The notes under the pieces: model-generated
The model's input: the letters and a program-made list of their open reading frames with translations, nothing else
What the model was told of the DNA's origin: nothing
The model's database searches: none
Shown here: piece by piece, positions 1 through 5,808 of the stretch
Position numbering within the stretch: position 1 is the first letter of the stretch
Layout: each line of letters starts with the position of its first letter
Origin: T1SED10-198M sp003554345 [NCBI: Candidatus Sumerlaeota bacterium]
GTDB taxonomy: Bacteria; Sumerlaeota; T1SED10-198M
DNA length: 8,679 nt
NCBI GenBank assembly: GCA_003554345.1
Contig: PWGE01000121.1
Location: forward strand, 1-8,679
Reading direction: 5' to 3'
Made by a program: the position numbers and the translations under genes

Positions 1-845
1 AACAGCCCCCACAGCCCCAGGAAGAAGTTAAGGAAGACAAGCCTACGGGACTAAAAAAGGACTTGCCTAAAGTTGACCGTGTAGAGTTAGAGGAAAGGTT
101 AGCTAAGGAGCAGGAAGCAAAAAGGCCGGCCAAGGAAGTTGACGAGGAAAGTTTAACCTATGATGAATTAATTCAATTAAGAACTGAAACTTATAATTAT
201 AACTCTGTAAATATATTATTTGATTTAGACATAATGAAAAATGGAGAGGTAAATAAAGAATACAAAGAAGATTATTATAAAACTTTATATAACCTAATAT
301 GTAACAGTTTAACTTCATTGGGTAGAATGAGCAAATATGATGAACAGGGAGAAAAAAACATCATCTATGCTCTGCAAAAAATGGGAGCAAACCTTCAATG
401 GAGCAAAGAACGTGTCTTTATCAGGGGGGGCAAAACCCTGAAAGGCATTTCTTTTGATGGTAATCGTGCTACGGACGGTGTTCAGGCGCTGTCAGCAGTA
501 AGCACCCTTGCCAGCGGGAAGAGTCGGTTTTACAACGTCCAAAATCTGCGATATAAAGAATGCGACCGTATTTCAGACTGGGGAAAAGAGTTGACAAAAA
601 TGGGGGTCAACTTCAGTGAAGAACCTGATGCTTTCGAAATTACGGGAAAGCCTGGAGGCTATAGAGGAAAAAACACTTTTTACTCTCATCAGGATCACCG
701 GATAATTATGGGCCTAACCATTATTGGTGCCTGTTGTGATGAACCAGTCATCATTGAAGAGGCGCAACATATTTCAAAATCATATCCTGATTTTTTTAAA
801 CATTTACAACATCTTGGCGCTCACATAGAAATTCAGGAGCAATAA
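1..845 (+). CDS. aroA: EPSP synthase C-terminal part fused to an unrelated N-terminal segment (partial at left edge)
   Basis: The reading frame is open from the window edge (first full codon at base 3) to TAA at 843-845, so the start is not visible. A TTG at 63 has no Shine-Dalgarno and is probably internal. From about base 340 the product matches the C-terminal third of 5-enolpyruvylshikimate-3-phosphate synthase, which joins phosphoenolpyruvate to shikimate-3-phosphate in the cytoplasm. Counting from the TTG codon, visible hallmarks are ATDG (Asp138), YKECDR (Lys165, Glu166, Arg169), SHQDHR (Asp211, His212, Arg213) and the SKSYPDFF motif with Lys239. These correspond to E. coli Asp313, Glu341, Arg344, the DHR motif and Lys411. 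The first ~270 residues expected for a ~430-residue enzyme are absent. In their place are a Pro/Gln/Glu/Lys-rich stretch and an AT-rich Tyr/Asn/Lys-rich stretch without EPSPS features. The protein could be a real fusion, a broken gene or an assembly chimera. The C-terminal family call is secure. Activity on its own is unlikely, because the fold needs both domains. Confidence 0.8.
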   Translation, partial: QPPQPQEEVKEDKPTGLKKDLPKVDRVELEERLAKEQEAKRPAKEVDEESLTYDELIQLRTETYNYNSVNILFDLDIMKNGEVNKEYKEDYYKTLYNLICNSLTSLGRMSKYDEQGEKNIIYALQKMGANLQWSKERVFIRGGKTLKGISFDGNRATDGVQALSAVSTLASGKSRFYNVQNLRYKECDRISDWGKELTKMGVNFSEEPDAFEITGKPGGYRGKNTFYSHQDHRIIMGLTIIGACCDEPVIIEEAQHISKSYPDFFKHLQHLGAHIEIQEQ

Positions 846-885
846 AAAAGGTCTGTGAAATTTAAAGAAGAACCCCCGGCAAAAA

Positions 886-891
886 AAGGAG
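886..891 (+). promoter_or_regulatory. Shine-Dalgarno of the purine nucleoside phosphorylase gene
   Basis: AAGGAG lies 7 nt before the GTG codon at 899. It decides the start: GTG at 899 is used rather than the next in-frame ATG at 965, which would delete the N-terminal helix. Confidence 0.8.
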
Positions 892-898
892 TTCGCGT

Positions 899-1729
899 GT
901 GAACAGCAATCAAACTAATGAATACCAATCGTCCGCACAGGAAACAGCACAATTTCTCCTTGATAAAATGGGTGAAAAACCTGAAGAACTCCTTATTATC
1001 GGGTCCGGACTAGGACAACTTGTTGAATTATTAGAGGACAGGAAAATGCTTCGTTATGCAGATATTCCACATTTTCCTGTATCCACGGTAGTCGGACACA
1101 GCGGAGAGCTTCACTGCGGCAGGATTAATGGCTACCCCCTGTGTATTATGAAAGGACGTTTTCATTTATACGAAGGATATCATCCACGCCAGGTCGTCTT
1201 TCCCATTGTAGCCGCTCATGCCTGCGGCATAAAAAAACTTCTGATAACCAATGCTGCAGGAGGGATTAATCCTGGTTTCGAAGTGGGCGATATTATGTTG
1301 ATAAGAGACCATATCAACTGGATGTTTAAAAATCCTTTAATTGGTTCTGATAATCCTTTAAGCAGCTACAGATTTCCGGATATGTCTGACTGTTACTCCC
1401 GTAAACTGGCCAGACAGATCAGGGATATTGCCCTGCAGGAAGGCATCATGCTGCGGGAAGGGACTTATCTTGCTTCCACCGGTCCTAATTATGAAACCAT
1501 GTCTGAAATAGCCATGATGCGGTCAATGGGAGCTGATGCAGTGGGAATGTCCACCGTACCGGAAGTGCTTGCTGCTTCTGCACTTCAATTAGAGGTTCTG
1601 GGTTTTTCTTATATCTCCAACGTTCATCGTCTCGGTGCAGATTACGATACCACACACGAGGAAGTCATAAGAAACGCCCGTCTGGCCACAAAGAATCTCC
1701 TCTCTCTTTTTCAGAAAAGGTACGTTTGA
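899..1729 (+). CDS. Purine nucleoside phosphorylase, trimeric (PNP/MTAP) family
   Basis: The 276-residue product has the usual length for a trimeric purine nucleoside phosphorylase, the cytoplasmic salvage enzyme that splits inosine or guanosine with phosphate into base and ribose-1-phosphate. All family landmarks are present in order: GSGLG at 35-39 (phosphate loop), VGHSG with His67, GRFHLYEGY with Arg87, His89 and Tyr91, TNAAGG at 117-122, GPNYET with Glu199 (purine recognition), GMSTVPE at 216-222, SN with Asn241, and HEEV with His253. They match human Ser33, His64, Arg84, His86, Tyr88, Glu201, Met219, Asn243 and His257. Glu and Asn at the base-binding positions favour 6-oxopurine nucleosides over methylthioadenosine. 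The stretch right after Asn241 (VHRLGADYD) departs from the family's usual Ala/Gly-rich loop. The gene follows the EPSP synthase frame by 53 nt on the same strand, so the two may share a transcript, and it ends just before an intrinsic terminator. The gene symbol is left blank because punA, deoD-like and xapA naming varies between genomes. Confidence 0.93.
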   Translation: MNSNQTNEYQSSAQETAQFLLDKMGEKPEELLIIGSGLGQLVELLEDRKMLRYADIPHFPVSTVVGHSGELHCGRINGYPLCIMKGRFHLYEGYHPRQVVFPIVAAHACGIKKLLITNAAGGINPGFEVGDIMLIRDHINWMFKNPLIGSDNPLSSYRFPDMSDCYSRKLARQIRDIALQEGIMLREGTYLASTGPNYETMSEIAMMRSMGADAVGMSTVPEVLAASALQLEVLGFSYISNVHRLGADYDTTHEEVIRNARLATKNLLSLFQKRYV

Positions 1730-1733
1730 CAAA

Positions 1734-1777
1734 GCGGAGACAAGGGTTTTTCCCTTATAGAGAAGTCTTGCTTTTTT
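1734..1777 (+). terminator. Intrinsic terminator after the purine nucleoside phosphorylase gene
   Basis: The sequence begins 4 nt after the stop codon. An inner perfect stem AAGGG/CCCTT (1742-1746 and 1752-1756, loop TTTTT) is extended by an outer imperfect stem GCGGAGAC/GTCTTGC (1734-1741 and 1765-1771). Six T residues follow at 1772-1777. The region is convergent with the gene at 1839-2204. On the minus strand the T run after the hairpin is only three long, so strong bidirectional action is doubtful. Confidence 0.75.
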
Positions 1778-1838
1778 CCCGCCAATAGCATACTATGAAA
1801 CCTGCACTGAAGACAAAATGGAATAAAGGGAATTTTTA

Positions 1839-2204
1839 TTACCTGAATATTTTATTCCAGATTCCCAGTACTGCCACTTCTGACAGACTTACCACAATAG
1901 CTACCAATCCCAGCGCTCCAATTATAAACATTACGCCTGCTAAAATAGTGGGCAGAGTTAAGGCCATATTTCTCAACGTCACTTCAGGAAAAAAACGAAC
2001 GATAATAAAAAGCCAACCCCCTCCAAGAATAAATAACGGTATGGCAACAAAGGCATAGGTTTTTATTCGTTCAATACCGCCCCATTGCATCTGTTGACGC
2101 CTCAGTTTATGCGCCTCTTTTTTAACAGGAAAACCACACTGGGGGCAGGCATGGGCCCGGTCTGAAACCTCTCTCTGGCATTCTGGACACTGAGTGATAG
2201 ACAT
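1839..2204 (-). CDS. Small zinc-ribbon membrane protein, function unknown
   Basis: The 121-residue protein opens with a treble-clef/zinc-ribbon pair, CPEC and CPQC (Cys6, Cys9, Cys20, Cys23), of the kind found at the N-terminus of many bacterial 'zinc-ribbon domain-containing' proteins. A short basic stretch follows (about 28-40, KKEAHKLRRQQ). Then come two hydrophobic segments at about 49-70 and 81-106 that look like transmembrane helices, and a short tail. The likely topology puts the zinc ribbon in the cytoplasm, because the basic stretch precedes the first helix. ATG at 2204 is supported by an AAGGAG 7 nt upstream. The gene stands alone between the phosphorylase terminator and an AT-rich gap. 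I do not recognise a specific function. The architecture (ribbon plus two helices) is common and does not imply enzymatic activity. Confidence 0.8.
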   Translation of the reverse strand: MSITQCPECQREVSDRAHACPQCGFPVKKEAHKLRRQQMQWGGIERIKTYAFVAIPLFILGGGWLFIIVRFFPEVTLRNMALTLPTILAGVMFIIGALGLVAIVVSLSEVAVLGIWNKIFR

Positions 2205-2211
2205 GTTTCAT

Positions 2212-2217
2212 CTCCTT
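2212..2217 (-). promoter_or_regulatory. Shine-Dalgarno of the zinc-ribbon protein gene
   Basis: The minus strand reads AAGGAG, 7 nt before the ATG at 2204-2202, which fixes the start of the zinc-ribbon gene. Further upstream the minus strand has a TATAAA-like -10 element, but there is no convincing -35 at the right spacing, so no promoter is called. Confidence 0.75.
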
Positions 2218-2350
2218 ACCTTCCTGAATATTACGCTATTTTTATAATGATTGCTGTTTATGAAATAAGTGTGCCATGATTATTTTACAACATCTTTTCC
2301 TTATATTGAAATTAAATTACAAATCCAGAAGTTATGACATCCTAATACTC

Positions 2351-2488
2351 TTTTTATTTTTATTTTTGCCTAAAGTTCATGAGCAAGCTGTCAATATTTC
2401 ACTAAAGAACCTTCTCAGAATTTCTTGAAATTACCAAAGATAATTATTGTTCATCAGAGAAAGCTTGTTAGATAAAATAAAAATAAAC
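2351..2488. repeat. Nested inverted repeats in the intergenic region
   Basis: Four complementary pairs lie one inside another. The outermost is an exact 14-nt A/T arm (2353-2366 with 2474-2487). Inside it AGCAAGCT (2382-2389) can pair with AGCTTGTT (2462-2469) with one G-U pair. TTCTC (2412-2416) can pair with GAGAA (2457-2461), directly abutting the previous helix. In the centre is the palindrome AATTTC-TT-GAAATT (2419-2432). There is also an imperfect direct repeat beginning GTTCAT at 2375 and 2449. Together these could fold a transcript of either strand into one long, interrupted stem. Much of the pairing is A/T only, so chance is a serious alternative. Confidence 0.35.
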
Positions 2489-2570
2489 AGGTGCATTTCC
2501 AGAGTAAGGTAATATGTTTTAAAATAACCCTGCCAGGTGATGAAGAATCACTGTTAATGAGGAGAGTTCT

Positions 2571-2636
2571 ATGATTAAATGCTTAAATACAGAAATGATG
2601 AGATGTTACTCTGAAACCATACCTGCCTTTGCTTAA
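2571..2636 (+). CDS. Possible 21-residue small ORF, unsupported by homology
   Basis: ATG at 2571 is preceded by GAGGAG ending 6 nt upstream (2559-2564), a good Shine-Dalgarno. A small hairpin GTGAT/ATCAC (2537-2551) lies just before that. The frame encodes 21 residues beginning MIKCLNTEMM and ends in TAA at 2634-2636. There is no hydrophobic segment, no recognisable motif and no convincing promoter. The ribosome site is the only real evidence, so this is kept as a low-confidence candidate. It could equally be a chance match in AT-rich spacer. Confidence 0.15.
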   Translation: MIKCLNTEMMRCYSETIPAFA

Positions 2637-2697
2637 ACTCCATGATAATACATTTTCAGACAAAACAAAAAGAAAGGTCCTCCAGGCTGGCAGATTA

Positions 2698-3246
2698 TCA
2701 TTTTTCATGGGTAACAGAAATTATAAACTTGTCGCCTCTCTCCCAGGCTCGCAGAAAAGTATAGAGGGGCATAGTATAGTCCCTGGATTCATCGGTAAGA
2801 AAAACCCGTCCTTTTTCGAAATCATATCCTCTGAAAAGGGCATAGTGTCCATAGTCACTGAAACGAGACTGCCGAATAAAAACAACTGGAATATCTTCCG
2901 CCAGCAAATGTGTTCGTAAAATGGTAAGATTAGCTGATTTCAACTCCGCTTCCAATCCTTTTTCCCGCAGGTATTGCACTAATTCATCTGCTCGTGTCAG
3001 GTCCATTTTTTCATACACCTGCGCATCAAACTCTTTCCGGGGAAAGTAATATTTTAAAAGGGAATACACCACATAAGGCCCACAATCCATATCCGGATGT
3101 TTTTCAAATTCTTTCTCCAGCACTAATCTGTCCGGCGAGTGATGATCCCGCAGGTCGGCCAGTGTCACAGGACGACAGTGTGAAAGTATAATTACTGCCA
3201 ACACAATCACCACATATTTAGTAAATTTTGTTGCTGAGCACTTCAT
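2698..3246 (-). CDS. Exported C39-peptidase-like (papain-fold) protein
   Basis: The 182-residue product starts with a basic N-terminus and a hydrophobic segment (about 11-22) ending in LSHC (Cys24). It therefore looks exported, possibly as a lipoprotein, although His before the Cys is not a normal lipobox residue. The mature part resembles the peptidase C39-like fold: MDCGPYVVYSLL with Cys55 as nucleophile, DYGHYALFRGYD with His134, and FLTDES with Asp152, which gives a Cys-His-Asp triad in the right order. The Gln usually found about five residues before the Cys (oxyanion hole) is replaced by His50, so activity is uncertain. ATG at 3246 is chosen over the TTG directly before it because GGGGGGA lies 7 nt upstream. 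The start lies 29 nt inside the end of the glycosyltransferase gene, which suggests coupled translation. It is the last gene of the unit. It could process or trim an exported peptide, or be a non-catalytic binding protein. Confidence 0.7.
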   Translation of the reverse strand: MKCSATKFTKYVVIVLAVIILSHCRPVTLADLRDHHSPDRLVLEKEFEKHPDMDCGPYVVYSLLKYYFPRKEFDAQVYEKMDLTRADELVQYLREKGLEAELKSANLTILRTHLLAEDIPVVFIRQSRFSDYGHYALFRGYDFEKGRVFLTDESRDYTMPLYTFLRAWERGDKFIISVTHEK

Positions 3247-4558
3247 CAAAAAATCCCCCCATTTCCTTCATCAAAGTATCCACACGATATCTTGCAGATG
3301 AAATCCTAACAGGCTTCTTTAAAACAGTTTCCGGTTTTTTTATCAAACGAAGCAAAAAGCGGTGCAAATTTTCCCGTTCATCAGTATCAAAGCATGCACA
3401 TTTCCCATAATCTTTCAATAACCGGGTAGAAGCCCTGCTGTTTCCTATAAAAAGGATGAATTTCTCCTTACTCATATAATCAAACAGTTTATTTAAGATA
3501 ATATCGCTTCGGGATACATTGTCAAAGCAGGCTACAGCCACATCAGCCTCATCTATTGCCTTAATAGCCTTAGCATGGGTTAAATTACCCAGATACTGTA
3601 CAGAACTCCTGAAAGATGAATCATTCTGAAGAAGTTTTTCCATTGATGGGTCTATAATACCGCATATATGACATTTCACCTCTCCCTGTGAAACTTTTCC
3701 CTGCCTGATAAGCTCTTGCAATGTTTGCAAAAACGGCTTCAATGATCTTTCTCTCAACATATTGCCACTGGCTATAAAGGTGATTTTGGAATCCTGTCCT
3801 GTAGGTTTTTGAGGTTTTTCCTTCCCGACTTCCAGGGGCTCATAGCCGTTAACAATTACAGAAGTGGGCTTTTCTTCTAAAAAGGGATAGACATGAAGAT
3901 ACTTCTCCCTGGTTACCGGACTGTTAAATATAATACCATCTGCCCCCCGCAATATTTTTCGCTCACAAATGCTTTCCAGAAAAAAGTGGCAGGAGGTTTT
4001 ATATCGTAAAGCACTATAATTGTAAAACCACGGGTCTCTGTAATCAAGTATTAGAGGCACATTATAGATTTTTTTCAACCAGTATGCCGCATAAAGATTT
4101 CCCACCGGGGGAAAAGTAGAATAGATGAAACGAAAGGAATACCTCTTCCGCAGTTGAGAAAACCGCCGTATAACAAAAGGAGTCCATAATACTGTTTTAT
4201 CATCGCCAATAAAAAAAACATTTTTCCAGAAGGTATACATGTTATGCCCTAACCTGGAAAAGGGCAGGTTTTTTACAGGTTGCAGCTTTCTCTTTTTTTC
4301 TCGCTGAACAAGCCTGGAAAGAAGATACAGGGGATCAAGAGAGAAAGTATAATAAACACTGGCAAGCGGCAACACTTCTCTTAATTTATCATAATCATAC
4401 CCAAAATGGATAAGGCGGGGGGTAGAAGTCACTGCTACCGGTTGATAAGAAGACACTTTACCAATGTATTTAACAAGATGCTCCACTCTTTTTGTAACTG
4501 CTCCTGCTAAAGGGGGGTAATAATAGTGAAGCAATAAAAAAGGCTTTTTCTCATTCAT
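3218..4558 (-). CDS. GT-B fold glycosyltransferase (GT4-like)
   Basis: The 446-residue protein has the two-lobe plan of a cytoplasmic, membrane-associated GT-B glycosyltransferase that moves a sugar from an activated donor to a glycan or lipid acceptor. The N-terminal lobe starts with a strand and an YYPPLAGAVTKRVEHL motif (12-28), the counterpart of the family's FPP-x-GG-x-R acceptor-side loop. LDYRDPW (171-177) and VIVNGYE (234-240) mark the approach to the inter-lobe hinge. The donor-binding lobe shows a new Rossmann start at about 258-265 (KITFIASG), then YLGNLTH, a DEADVAVACFDN strand (336-347) and NKLFDYMSKEKFIL (356-369), which is the family's KxFEYxAxGKPIL element with Asp360 in the acidic position. 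Donor and acceptor cannot be told from sequence. Its ATG overlaps the preceding gene's stop as ATGA, and no Shine-Dalgarno is evident, so translation is probably coupled. The neighbouring nucleotide-sugar epimerase fits a polysaccharide role. Confidence 0.85.
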   Translation of the reverse strand: MNEKKPFLLLHYYYPPLAGAVTKRVEHLVKYIGKVSSYQPVAVTSTPRLIHFGYDYDKLREVLPLASVYYTFSLDPLYLLSRLVQREKKRKLQPVKNLPFSRLGHNMYTFWKNVFFIGDDKTVLWTPFVIRRFSQLRKRYSFRFIYSTFPPVGNLYAAYWLKKIYNVPLILDYRDPWFYNYSALRYKTSCHFFLESICERKILRGADGIIFNSPVTREKYLHVYPFLEEKPTSVIVNGYEPLEVGKEKPQKPTGQDSKITFIASGNMLRERSLKPFLQTLQELIRQGKVSQGEVKCHICGIIDPSMEKLLQNDSSFRSSVQYLGNLTHAKAIKAIDEADVAVACFDNVSRSDIILNKLFDYMSKEKFILFIGNSRASTRLLKDYGKCACFDTDERENLHRFLLRLIKKPETVLKKPVRISSARYRVDTLMKEMGGFFDEVLSNKIY

Positions 4559-5808
4559 TGAGGAAGGTAAGTATAAGTGATAGTTCGTTCAACGATAGCA
4601 TGATCGGGATCAAAGAGGAGGCTCACCGTTTTATCCGGATAATAGAGAATTCTTTCTCCTCCATGATATTGCCCATCTTGATCAAAATAGCTGTATTCCA
4701 CAATTTTTTTGATTTGATAGTCAGCATAACGGTAGGTATCTTTTTCAGTTGACTCTATCAACTCATCATTTTCAAAATGTTCAACCTTTTTTCTCTCCAG
4801 GAAACGATCCTGTTCATGACTTTCTGTTATAGTATATTCCTGACGGGATTCCACCATCTCATCAGTTCGAGAATCCCATCTCTTGCGATTTCGTACAATA
4901 CGCAGTTCATTCTCTTCACGGTAGCGCTCATTCTTTTCTTCTATTTCAGTGGTAAACTGCTCATCTTTCACCTTATCCCATATTTCTTCTTTCTTATTCC
5001 TCATAAAGATGTTGTTATCAGAAGAGGTGATTTCAGATATATAATCGCGACGAACCAGTTCATCTCCCCCTTCATAAGTATAGACTTTCTCTTCTAATTT
5101 CCATTTCAAGTCATCAACCGGCTTACGAAGATATTCCCGTACACGACGCAAACGCACGCCTCCTTGCTCATCGAAAAAAACCTGATTTACCCTTTTTTCC
5201 TCCCCTTTTTCCAGAGGCGTAATACGGGTAGAGGTTAGCTCCTGCAATTCTTCATGGAGATATACATTTTTTACCTGATGGATGAAATTCCCATCATCAA
5301 TGGTTTTCTTTGATATTTTTCTTACAGGACGTTCCCAGATGTCAAAATACTCTTTCTCCAGAAGCGAGTAATCTTTATCATCTCTACTATATTCAATATC
5401 ACGAACATTTTTTTGTTCAAATGATATCATGCGGCCATCTTTATAAACAGTCTGAATGGTCGTTGTTTCCATACCATTTTCAAAAAAGTAAACATACTCT
5501 TCTTTATCAGTTATCTGCTGTTCAACCAGTTCTCCTTCCCTGTTATATATAGACACAATCTTCTGAATGAAGGTATCATTTCCATCTTCAATAACATGGG
5601 TTTCCTTTTCCACAGTGTAATAGGGCATTTGCTGCAAATGTAAAGAGCTATAGGGTGAAAAGGATACATCCAGGCCATTATTTTGAAAGGGTCTTTCCTG
5701 GTAGGCAGTTGCCGAGACCAGAGATGCAGAAAGAAACAACGTACAACTAAATAACAAGAAGACGAGTAAATAGTGATTTAACCTAAACATTGAGATTAAT
5801 CTGGTCAT
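4555..5808 (-). CDS. Secreted charged, beta-rich protein with degenerate short repeats, function unknown
   Basis: I do not recognise a family. The 417-residue product begins with a Sec-type signal peptide: basic start, hydrophobic core at about 13-31, and a likely signal peptidase I site after Ala-Thr-Ala at 33-35. The rest is very rich in Glu, Lys, Arg, Asp and Tyr and has no further membrane segment. A degenerate unit of aromatic residues followed by an acidic/Asn-Gly turn recurs: SIYNREGEL (87), YFFENGME (107), VYKDGRM (121), VFFDEQGGV (210), VYTYEGGDEL (242), EHFENDEL (343) and YSYFDQDGQY (373). This resembles the strand-turn-strand pattern of MORN_2/YD-type repeat proteins, suggesting an extended beta sheet in the periplasm or at the cell surface. 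The start at 5808 overlaps the end of the rel gene by 26 nt. A second in-frame ATG at 5790 would also leave a good signal peptide, and neither has a strong Shine-Dalgarno. The 3' end overlaps the glycosyltransferase start by 4 nt. Confidence 0.75.
   Translation of the reverse strand: MTRLISMFRLNHYLLVFLLFSCTLFLSASLVSATAYQERPFQNNGLDVSFSPYSSLHLQQMPYYTVEKETHVIEDGNDTFIQKIVSIYNREGELVEQQITDKEEYVYFFENGMETTTIQTVYKDGRMISFEQKNVRDIEYSRDDKDYSLLEKEYFDIWERPVRKISKKTIDDGNFIHQVKNVYLHEELQELTSTRITPLEKGEEKRVNQVFFDEQGGVRLRRVREYLRKPVDDLKWKLEEKVYTYEGGDELVRRDYISEITSSDNNIFMRNKKEEIWDKVKDEQFTTEIEEKNERYREENELRIVRNRKRWDSRTDEMVESRQEYTITESHEQDRFLERKKVEHFENDELIESTEKDTYRYADYQIKKIVEYSYFDQDGQYHGGERILYYPDKTVSLLFDPDHAIVERTITYTYLPQ

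Larger units (their letters stand above)
2218..2697. other. AT-rich stretch without a clear gene
   Basis: This stretch separates the zinc-ribbon gene, whose upstream side faces it, from the downstream end of the five-gene minus-strand unit. It should therefore hold the promoter of the zinc-ribbon gene and the terminator of the five-gene unit. I find no good intrinsic terminator after the stop codon at 2698: the nearby CCAGCCTGG on the minus strand cannot form a hairpin with a workable loop. Open frames here are short and resemble no family. The recognisable structure is the nested inverted repeats at 2351-2488 and a weak 21-codon ORF at 2571-2636. Confidence 0.6.

Noticed and set aside
422-440. 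CAGGG/CCCTG hairpin and a run of seven G within the EPSP synthase frame
   Set aside because: The G run encodes the Arg-Gly-Gly that fits the family alignment and the frame stays intact. No T tract follows the hairpin. Phase variation or termination is not supported.
1795-2058. Plus-strand open frame antisense to the zinc-ribbon gene
   Set aside because: It has no Shine-Dalgarno or recognisable protein features. The opposite strand has a good start signal, zinc-ligand cysteines and membrane helices.
1842-2232. 10-bp direct repeat CCTGAATATT at 1842-1851 and 2223-2232 flanking the zinc-ribbon gene
   Set aside because: It is short and AT-rich, with no inverted ends or transposase. A 10-mer match over this span is plausible by chance, so it is not taken as a target-site duplication.
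2670-2700. Possible terminator just after the five-gene minus-strand unit
   Set aside because: The CCAGCCTGG palindrome leaves too small a loop, and the following T-rich stretch is interrupted and displaced. This is not a credible intrinsic terminator.
2629-2919. Plus-strand open frame overlapping the end of the C39-like gene
   Set aside because: It is mostly antisense to a recognisable papain-fold protein, has no plausible start signal and no family resemblance.
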